From an uncultured Blautia sp. (GTDB taxonomy: Bacteria; Bacillota; Clostridia; Lachnospirales; Lachnospiraceae): a stretch of 14,841 nucleotides of DNA. The translations under genes and the position numbers were made by a program. How positions within the stretch are numbered: the first letter of the stretch is position 1; every line of letters begins with the position of its first letter. Below the pieces are notes generated by a model that saw only the letters and a program-made list of their open reading frames with translations, did not search any database and was not told the DNA's origin. Shown piece by piece: positions 1 to 5,583 of this stretch. The stretch spans positions 1 through 14,841 of the forward strand of contig CAMOXX010000044.1 in assembly GCA_946629475.1 (NCBI GenBank), given 5' to 3'.

Positions 1-1
1 G

Positions 2-1870
2 ACCCAGTTTACCATGACAACGCTGGAGGAGCTGGGGCTTTTGAAGATGGATTTCCTGGGACTCCGCACACTGACCGTGATCCAGGACGCGGTGCGCCTT
101 GTCGAGCGGGATACCGGTGTTCATCTGGACATGCAGCAGATCGATTATGCCGACAAAAAAGTGCTGGACTCCCTCGGAACCGGCCATACCGAAGGCGTGT
201 TCCAGCTGGAAAGCTCGGGCATGAAAAGCTTTATGAAGGAGCTGAAGCCGCAGAGCCTGGAGGACATGATCGCCGGTATTTCACTTTACCGTCCCGGCCC
301 CATGGACTTTATTCCGCAATATATCCGCGGAAAAAACAGGCCCGACACAATCCGCTACGACTGCGAGCAGCTGAGGCCGATCCTCTCCTCCACCTACGGG
401 TGCATCGTCTACCAGGAGCAGGTTATGCAGATCGTTCGAAGCCTGGCAGGCTACACGCTCGGCCGAAGCGACCTGGTGAGGCGTGCAATGTCCAAAAAAA
501 AGGCCTCAGTGATGCAGGAAGAGCGCCGGAATTTCGTGTACGGAAATGAGGAGGCGGGCGTCCCCGGCTGTATCGCAAACGGGATTCCCGAAAAAACGGC
601 GAACAAGATTTTTGATGAGATGACGGACTTTGCAAGGTACGCCTTCAACAAGTCCCACGCGGCGGCCTACGCGGTGGTTTCCTATCAGACCGCGTATCTC
701 AAGTACTATTATCCGGTGGAATTCATGGCCGCCCTGATGACCTCCGTGATCGATGTCCCCACCAAGGTATCCGAGTACATCCAGGTGTGCCGGCAGATGA
801 ACATCCGGATTCTTCCTCCCGATATCAACACAGGCCTGTACGGTTTTTCGGTGGACCAGGGAGCGATCCGCTACGGCCTCTCGGCGATCCGGAATGTCGG
901 ACGTCCGCTGATCGAGGGAATGGTCCATGAGCGTGAGGCGAACGGTCCGTACAAAACTCTGGAGGATTTCATCAAAAGAAACACCTCCCAGATGAATAAG
1001 CGGATGATCGAAAACCTGATCAAGGCGGGCGCCCTCGACTGTCTTCCCGGCAACCGCCGCCAGAAGATGGCGGTCTACGCCCAGATCGTGGATCACACGT
1101 CGCAGTCCCGCAAAAATGTGATGGAGGGACAGCTCAGCCTGTTCGATTTTGTCTCTGAAGAGGATAAAAAGAGCTTTGAGATCCGTCTGCCGGATCTGCC
1201 GGAGTTCGAAAAAGAGATGATCCTCGCATTCGAAAAGGAGGTTCTTGGCATCTACCTCAGCGGGCATCCGCTCGAAAAAGACCGGGCGATGATGGAAAAA
1301 ATCATCACCGGGAAGACGACCGATTTTCAGCCGGACGAGGAGACGGGCCTTCCGAAGGTGACCGACGGACAGACTCTGATCGTCGGCGGCATGATCACCG
1401 AGAAGAGCATCAAGTATACAAAGAAGAATCAGATCATGTGTTTCCTGACACTGGAAGATCTGGTCGGGACAATGGAGATTCTTTGCTTCCCGAACAGTTA
1501 CGAAAGATGGCAGGCGGTCCTGGAGCCGGACCAGAGGCTTTTTATCCAGGGGCGCGTCTCGGCGGAGGAGGACAAGGCGAGCAAACTGATCCTCGAAAAA
1601 GTATGCCTGTTTGATCAGGTTCCGGTCGATGTCTGGATTCAGTTTGCCGACAAGGATTCCTACACAGCTGCCGCAAAGGCTCTGGAGGATGATCTGAAAA
1701 GTTCCCCCGGGAACAGCAGCGTTGTCATTTTCCTGAAGGATGTGCGGGCGGTCAAGCGGCTTCCGGCTTATCTCGGGGTAGAGCCAAACGAAAACTGGGT
1801 TGCCGGCATGAACCGGAAATACGGGGAAGGCAACATTAAACTGGTGCCCCGGGCGATGAAGCGTTTATGA
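2..1870 (+). CDS. dnaE: DNA polymerase III alpha subunit, C-terminal part (5' end outside window)
   Basis: Replicative DNA polymerase III alpha subunit, the polymerising subunit of the replisome. The frame is open to the left edge (codons from base 2), and the internal Met at base 14 is not a real start, so about the first half (PHP domain and part of the palm) lies outside. Counting from that Met, visible parts are: GVFQLESSGM and the LEDMIA...YRPGPM palm/finger segment (about 62-96); the fingers signature SHAAAYAVVSYQTAYLKYYY (about 214-233); a helix-hairpin-helix region (about 285-350); an internal beta-clamp-binding motif QLSLF (373-377); LGIYLSGHPLE (about 412-422); and an OB-fold (about 455-500). 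The clamp motif and lack of an N-terminal exonuclease insertion fit the DnaE type rather than PolC. The ending looks complete. In many Firmicutes pfkA follows dnaE, but here larE follows. Confidence 0.97.
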   Translation, partial: TQFTMTTLEELGLLKMDFLGLRTLTVIQDAVRLVERDTGVHLDMQQIDYADKKVLDSLGTGHTEGVFQLESSGMKSFMKELKPQSLEDMIAGISLYRPGPMDFIPQYIRGKNRPDTIRYDCEQLRPILSSTYGCIVYQEQVMQIVRSLAGYTLGRSDLVRRAMSKKKASVMQEERRNFVYGNEEAGVPGCIANGIPEKTANKIFDEMTDFARYAFNKSHAAAYAVVSYQTAYLKYYYPVEFMAALMTSVIDVPTKVSEYIQVCRQMNIRILPPDINTGLYGFSVDQGAIRYGLSAIRNVGRPLIEGMVHEREANGPYKTLEDFIKRNTSQMNKRMIENLIKAGALDCLPGNRRQKMAVYAQIVDHTSQSRKNVMEGQLSLFDFVSEEDKKSFEIRLPDLPEFEKEMILAFEKEVLGIYLSGHPLEKDRAMMEKIITGKTTDFQPDEETGLPKVTDGQTLIVGGMITEKSIKYTKKNQIMCFLTLEDLVGTMEILCFPNSYERWQAVLEPDQRLFIQGRVSAEEDKASKLILEKVCLFDQVPVDVWIQFADKDSYTAAAKALEDDLKSSPGNSSVVIFLKDVRAVKRLPAYLGVEPNENWVAGMNRKYGEGNIKLVPRAMKRL

Positions 1871-1925
1871 CGGGGCCGGAACTGCGGTTTGCCCGGAGAA
1901 CGGGCAGGACTGCGGGAACACAGAG

Positions 1926-1941
1926 TACGGATCAATCCGTA
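1926..1941. promoter_or_regulatory. 16-base palindrome upstream of larE
   Basis: Perfect dyad TACGGAT-CA-ATCCGTA, ending 10 bases before the larE ribosome site. It could be an operator or a small RNA hairpin. A weaker hairpin TGCCCG/CGGGCA lies at 1890-1906 just after dnaE, with no T-run, so it is not a convincing terminator. The function of either is unproven. Confidence 0.3.
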
Positions 1942-1966
1942 AGATGCTTTGGAGAGTATATATTAT

Positions 1967-2776
1967 ATGGAAGAAATTTATCAGAAATATCAGAAATTAA
2001 AAGACATCCTTGCGGCCGCGGGCAGCGTCGCCGTCGCCTTTTCCGGCGGGGTCGATTCGACCTTCCTGATGGATACCGCGTCGGAGGTACTGGGGCAGAA
2101 CACGGCAGCGATCACTGTCTCCTCCACTGTCTTTCCCAAAAGGGAGAAGACAGAAGCTGAAGATTTTTGCGCGGAGCGCGGAATCCGGCATATCATCACG
2201 GAATTCGACGAGCTTTCCATCCCCGGCTTTCGCGAGAATCCGCCGGACCGCTGCTATATCTGCAAAAAGGAGCTGTTCCGGAAAATTCAGGCTCTCGCGG
2301 CGGAAAATCATCTGGCCGCTGTCGCCGAGGGCTCCAATATGGATGACATGCAGGATTACCGCCCCGGGCTGCGGGCGATCGGGGAGCTCGGAATCCTGAG
2401 CCCTCTCCGCAGGGCCGGACTCACCAAGGCAGAGATCCGCATTCTTTCTAAGGAAAGGAACCTTCCGACCTTCAACAAGCCCTCCTATGCGTGCCTCGCT
2501 ACGCGGTTTGTGTACGGAGAGACCATCGATGAGAAGCACCTTGCCATGGTGGAGGAGGCCGAGCAGTTTCTTTACGACCTCGGCTTCCGCCAGATGCGTG
2601 TCCGGATTCACGGGGAGCTTGCCCGCATCGAGGTACTGCCTGAAATGATCAGCAAGATCGCCTCGCCGGAGATTTCATCAAAAATCTCCGAGCGTCTGAC
2701 GGAGCTCGGCTTCCGCTATGTGTCCCTCGACCTGAAGGGCTACCGGACCGGATCCATGAACGAGGTGCTTGGGTGA
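1967..2776 (+). CDS. larE: LarE-type ATP-dependent sacrificial sulfur transferase
   Basis: PP-loop ATPase of the LarE family, 269 residues. LarE adds sulfur to the pyridinium-dicarboxylate precursor of the nickel-pincer cofactor used by lactate racemase and relatives. The ATP-pyrophosphatase loop SGGVDS is at residues 26-31, the conserved RCYICKKELF at 95-104, and the PSYACLATRF segment puts a cysteine at residue 176. That is the same number as the sulfur-donating Cys176 of the Lactobacillus plantarum enzyme. I chose the ATG at 1967 because GGAGAG (1951-1956) lies 10 bases upstream; an in-frame TTG at 1949 would precede that site. No larB, larC or larA homologue is in the window, so partners must be elsewhere. 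Cys96 and Cys99 could instead help hold an iron-sulfur cluster, as proposed for some LarE proteins; sequence alone does not decide. Confidence 0.9.
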   Translation: MEEIYQKYQKLKDILAAAGSVAVAFSGGVDSTFLMDTASEVLGQNTAAITVSSTVFPKREKTEAEDFCAERGIRHIITEFDELSIPGFRENPPDRCYICKKELFRKIQALAAENHLAAVAEGSNMDDMQDYRPGLRAIGELGILSPLRRAGLTKAEIRILSKERNLPTFNKPSYACLATRFVYGETIDEKHLAMVEEAEQFLYDLGFRQMRVRIHGELARIEVLPEMISKIASPEISSKISERLTELGFRYVSLDLKGYRTGSMNEVLG

Positions 2777-2788
2777 GGTGCCAACCCA

Positions 2789-3850
2789 TTACATATAATG
2801 CACATCGTCCCCCTTCTCCTGTCCCCTGCGGTACTCCGCGGGGGATTTTCCGTAGGTCTTCCGGAAAATCTTCCGGAAATTCCCCAGATTATTATAGCCG
2901 AGATCCACCGCAATTTTTGAGACCGGGTACCGGGATTCCGAGAGCAGCCGGGCTGCCTCCTTCATTTTCATGATCTGTATATTCTCCATAAAGCCGGCAC
3001 CGGTACTCTGCTTCAGGATTCTCTGGACCTGGCGCTCACTGTAATTGAAAAAGGCCGCCAGCTCCTTAAGGGTGACCGTAGTGTAATGCTCCTGCATGTA
3101 TTTGAGAATATAAATCAGATTCTCGCTCTGCCTGATATTCGAATTTTCGGAGACCTTCAGATCCTTCTCGTGATATCTGAGCAGAGAGACGAAAAAAAGG
3201 TCCATCAGGCTGTTCAGCATATGGTTGTGGTAGGATCTACGCCCAAAGCTCTCCTCCCGGGCCGCCCGAAGAATATCCATCAGCATCGGATCCCACCCGC
3301 ACTGGAAGAGCAGGAACGGATGGGGGTTGGTCCCATAGAGGGTCTTGCTGAAAAAATCTGCAAGTATGCTGTTTTCTTCCTGCAGCGTGCTGAAAAAAGC
3401 TCTCTCGAAGGTACTCCTCCGGATGCATACGCACAGGATGCAGGAGTCCGAAAAGCAGCTCAGGGCATGGCGCGAATCCGGCACCACGATGCAGATGCTT
3501 CCTCTTGTCAGATGAAGCTCCTGATTTGCGATATAAAGCTTCATCTCCCCTTCCACTACCACCTGCACCACAAAAAAATCCGTCGTATGCCATACCGGCG
3601 GAAACCAGGCCATATGATGATAGAAAACAGTATCCACATCTGTCCGGAAAACCCGGTTTTCGTCCAGCAGATTCAAGTCGCGGTGCAGCGTGATTTTCTG
3701 AGGATGGTAATACGTAAACTGCTGAATATAGGATGTATAATACTCATGGGAGTGGGGAAGATGATAGGCAGGGTCTCCGGATTCTTCGTAGATCCTGCGG
3801 AAGATCTGCTCCCGCATCAGATGCTCTTCACTTTTTTCAAAACCGCGCAT
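2789..3850 (-). CDS. AraC-family transcriptional regulator with N-terminal cupin-like sensor domain
   Basis: DNA-binding regulator of 353 residues, the usual AraC-family size for an N-terminal ligand domain plus a C-terminal double helix-turn-helix. The first ~150 residues contain the His-rich HLPHSHEYYTSYIQQF stretch and a beta-rich segment (FFVVQVVVEGEMKLYIANQE) typical of cupin-type sensor domains. The last ~100 residues give the family pattern: TLKELAAFFNYSERQVQRIL (first HTH), VSKIAVDLGYNNLGNFRKIF (second HTH) and the KSPAEYRR ending. The ATG at 3850 is preceded by AGGAAG with 8 bases spacing; an ATG at 3817 is a second possible start. It is divergent from the transporter/ACP-hydrolase operon across a 463-base gap, so it is the likely regulator of that operon (inference). 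It is convergent with larE, 12 bases apart. The effector is unknown. Confidence 0.93.
   Translation of the reverse strand: MRGFEKSEEHLMREQIFRRIYEESGDPAYHLPHSHEYYTSYIQQFTYYHPQKITLHRDLNLLDENRVFRTDVDTVFYHHMAWFPPVWHTTDFFVVQVVVEGEMKLYIANQELHLTRGSICIVVPDSRHALSCFSDSCILCVCIRRSTFERAFFSTLQEENSILADFFSKTLYGTNPHPFLLFQCGWDPMLMDILRAAREESFGRRSYHNHMLNSLMDLFFVSLLRYHEKDLKVSENSNIRQSENLIYILKYMQEHYTTVTLKELAAFFNYSERQVQRILKQSTGAGFMENIQIMKMKEAARLLSESRYPVSKIAVDLGYNNLGNFRKIFRKTYGKSPAEYRRGQEKGDDVHYM
2823..2849 (+). terminator. Likely intrinsic terminator for larE, inside the araC-type gene
   Basis: A 9-pair GC-rich stem, 2823-2831 (CCCCTGCGG) with 2836-2844 (CCGCGGGGG), including one G-U pair, a 4-base TACT loop, and then ATTTT. 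It lies 47 bases past the larE stop, but within the 3' coding part of the convergent regulator gene (its PAEYRR region). The T-run is short, so efficiency is uncertain. Confidence 0.5.
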
Positions 3851-3910
3851 AGTGTTTTCTTCCTGTTGATATTTATTAATTCACCCACCTGCATGCAATC
3901 CTGCGAGGGT

Positions 3911-4009
3911 TCAGGACTTTTGGCACTGTAAGATTACGGACAGTCCCACAACTATGATAGTGCAGATAAGGATGCTTGTCAATGTCGGAAAACCGTCGGT
4001 ATCTGTCAT
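3911..4009 (-). CDS. Possible 32-residue single-span membrane peptide (doubtful)
   Basis: A short reading frame on - encodes MTDTDGFPTLTSILICTIIV followed by VGLSVILQCQKS: a short polar start, one hydrophobic span of about 17-20 residues and a short polar tail. An upstream in-frame ATG at 4030 adds seven residues, and the frame stays open further into the MITE-like repeat. No good ribosome site precedes either ATG. I list it because the hydrophobic span is coherent, but it may be chance in a non-coding control region. Confidence 0.15.
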   Translation of the reverse strand: MTDTDGFPTLTSILICTIIVVGLSVILQCQKS

Positions 4010-4020
4010 TTTAGTTTCTG

Positions 4021-4035
4021 TCCGGATCATCCGGA
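4021..4035. promoter_or_regulatory. Dyad TCCGGA-TCA-TCCGGA, candidate operator
   Basis: Two copies of the palindromic hexamer TCCGGA separated by three bases. They can be read as a direct or an inverted repeat. The site sits in the divergent control region, next to a tandem AATATGGT repeat. It is a candidate binding site for the AraC-type regulator or another factor; there is no direct evidence. Confidence 0.25.
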
Positions 4036-4047
4036 ATATGGTAATAT

Positions 4048-4181
4048 GGTAATTGTTCAGAACAGGGCGAAGCACTTGCTGCTGAGCCCGTCCAAAAGCG
4101 TGATGCGTCAGGCAAAAATCCATCGCCGCAGGCGATTTGCATGGGTTTTTGTGCGGATCTGTGAAGGTACTGAACAGATAC
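4048..4181. repeat. MITE-like repeat of about 134 bases with imperfect terminal inverted repeats
   Basis: The left end GTAATTGTTCAG (4049-4060) is the near-reverse-complement of the right end CTGAACAGATAC (4170-4181), 10 of 12 matching. AATAT flanks both sides (4043-4047 and 4182-4186), consistent with a 5-base target duplication, although a local tandem AATATGGT makes this ambiguous. Inside is a long stem-loop (about 4112-4152): AAAAATCCAT pairs with ATGGGTTTTT around a TCGCC-GCA-GGCGA hairpin. No transposase is encoded, so movement would need one in trans. The right-end 21 bases recur exactly at 14056-14076 in inverse orientation. Alternatively it is a structured 5' leader or attenuator of the operon, or a regulator site. 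Confidence 0.5.
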
Positions 4182-4261
4182 AATATATGCACTACTGAGA
4201 ACCGCTTATCCGCAAAAAAATATGCAGGAAGCGCAATACACAGGCATCATAGTCCGCTCCC

Positions 4262-4279
4262 TGCGTCGGATTTGCGTCG
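4262..4279. promoter_or_regulatory. TGCGTCG direct repeat at 11-base spacing, candidate AraC-type operator
   Basis: TGCGTCG occurs at 4262-4268 and 4273-4279, one helical turn apart, on the same face and 34 bases before the transporter start. AraC-family proteins typically bind direct half-site repeats. The second copy also lies in an overlapping GGATT...AATCC dyad (4268-4285). If transcription starts upstream, it would be in the leader, so repression or an RNA hairpin are alternatives. Confidence 0.25.
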
Positions 4280-4313
4280 CAATCCAACTACCTAATGGAT
4301 GGGAGACAAAAAC

Positions 4314-5492
4314 ATGACAGACAAACAGAATCGAACCCCGCAGGGAAGCCTGGCCGTAGCTTTGGGCGTCGGCTTCGTATGGTTTACCAGTCAGTTCGGT
4401 GGCGGTTTTGCTTCCGGCACCCAGCTGTACCAGTACTTTATCAATTTCGGAATCTGGTGCCTCTTAACACCGGCTATCGCGCAGCTGTTTCAGGCATTCT
4501 TTCAGTGGTATGCCCTTCGGTTCGCGTATACACACAAAACGGTAAATTACCGCGACTTCTGTGATCAGTTCTATGGCAGATTTCATGTTGTTTTTTCCAA
4601 TCTTTATGAGCTCGTTTACCTGATGCTGATTCTGCTGGCTCCGTCTATCGCGTTTGCGACCGGAGGCTCTACGCTGAATGAGCTGACCGGAATCCCCTAC
4701 CTTATCTGTACCATTCTGGTAGGTGTTCTGATCTACATTGTTTCCCTTTTTAATACAGATATGATCCGGAAAGCGGCCACCATCGTCTCCTACGTGCTGA
4801 TCATCGGAGTGCTGATCGTCTTTCTTCCGAACATCTTTGCGGAGTGGGGCGATATCATGGATGCCATCCATCAGATGTCCGCCGGCACACTCCCGGTCGG
4901 CTCGGCCGAAAGCGGCAGCTTCGGAAGCGCCCTCTGGAACTGCATTCTGTACGGTGCCTACCATGTGGCGTCCATCGGTCTCTATGTAGCGCACGCCCAG
5001 AAGTTCACCAAAAAGAGCCAGTGCCTGTCCAGTATGGTTCTCGGCTTCATCATCAATGCGGTGGTTATCTCGCTTGTAAATTTCGGACTTCTGGCAGTCG
5101 CCATGAACCCGGATCTGCCGAATTACTCCGTGTACACCCTGCTGTTCGCACAGAGAGGAATCCTCTCCTCCGTTCTGGCTCCTCTGGTTTCCATCCTGAT
5201 CATCGTAGGGTCGGTGTTCAGCGGTGTAAACATGATCACCGGTTTTGTAAACCGTGTAGTGACGGGCCTGGAAAAGAACGAGGATAAGAAGACAGCTTCT
5301 AAAAAACGCGGGATCCGCACAAAGATCACCGCTCTGGCCTGCACACTGGTAACCTTCAGCATTTCCCAGTTCGGCCTGCTTCCGCTGGTCAAAAAAGGCT
5401 ACAGCTATCTTGGCTTTGCCTGCATCATCGTCATCGTCATCCCGTTCCTGGTCCGCATGGTGCTGGAGCTGGCAGGCGTTGTGAAGGAATAA
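4314..5492 (+). CDS. YkvI-type multi-span membrane transporter, first gene of the operon
   Basis: Integral membrane protein of 392 residues. It begins with a short polar N-terminus, then a glycine-rich first span (VALGVGFVWFTSQFGGGFAS) and about ten hydrophobic segments, ending in a short basic or polar tail. The FTSQFGGGFASGTQ segment and overall pattern match the YkvI family, in the amino acid/polyamine/organocation (APC) transporter superfamily. The members I know of have no firmly assigned substrate. I chose ATG 4314 because GGGAG (4301-4305) lies 8 bases upstream; ATGs at 4295 and 4299 would precede or overlap that site. It is first in the operon, 91 bases before the ACP-hydrolase gene with no terminator between them. 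The likely role is uptake (or export) of the compound handled by the operon; this is inferred from position only. Confidence 0.8.
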   Translation: MTDKQNRTPQGSLAVALGVGFVWFTSQFGGGFASGTQLYQYFINFGIWCLLTPAIAQLFQAFFQWYALRFAYTHKTVNYRDFCDQFYGRFHVVFSNLYELVYLMLILLAPSIAFATGGSTLNELTGIPYLICTILVGVLIYIVSLFNTDMIRKAATIVSYVLIIGVLIVFLPNIFAEWGDIMDAIHQMSAGTLPVGSAESGSFGSALWNCILYGAYHVASIGLYVAHAQKFTKKSQCLSSMVLGFIINAVVISLVNFGLLAVAMNPDLPNYSVYTLLFAQRGILSSVLAPLVSILIIVGSVFSGVNMITGFVNRVVTGLEKNEDKKTASKKRGIRTKITALACTLVTFSISQFGLLPLVKKGYSYLGFACIIVIVIPFLVRMVLELAGVVKE

Positions 5493-5583
5493 GGCAATCA
5501 GGTAATTTTCAATAACCAACGATAATGATCGCGCTCCAGGTCAGGGGTTCGTTCAAAATAAATAACGCATTAAGGAGGTCATT

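Larger units (their letters stand above)
3851..4313. other. Control region between the divergent AraC-type gene and the seven-gene operon
   Basis: 463 bases without a confident gene. It holds: an AT-rich stretch just upstream of the regulator gene (about 3870-3882, AATATCAATAAATTA-like on the other strand); the dyad TCCGGA-TCA-TCCGGA (4021-4035); a tandem 8-base repeat AATATGGT (4035-4042 and 4043-4050); a MITE-like repeat (about 4048-4181); a TACAAT hexamer at 4179-4184 resembling a -10 box but without a good -35; and a direct repeat TGCGTCG (4262-4268 and 4273-4279). I could not place either promoter with confidence. Activator-dependent promoters of AraC-type systems often have poor -35 boxes. 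Confidence 0.6.

Noticed and set aside
1890..1906. Hairpin TGCCCG/CGGGCA after dnaE as a terminator
   Set aside because: No T-run follows and the stem is only 6 bp, so it is not a convincing terminator.
1867..2160. 97-codon frame on + starting in an ATGA overlap with the dnaE stop
   Set aside because: It runs through larE in another frame, is Arg/Gly-rich without any recognisable pattern, and has no ribosome site. LarE motifs make the other frame the real one.
3086..3931. 281-codon + frame opposite the AraC-type gene
   Set aside because: The opposite frame has both helix-turn-helix motifs and a good ribosome site. This frame has neither a start signal nor recognisable domains.
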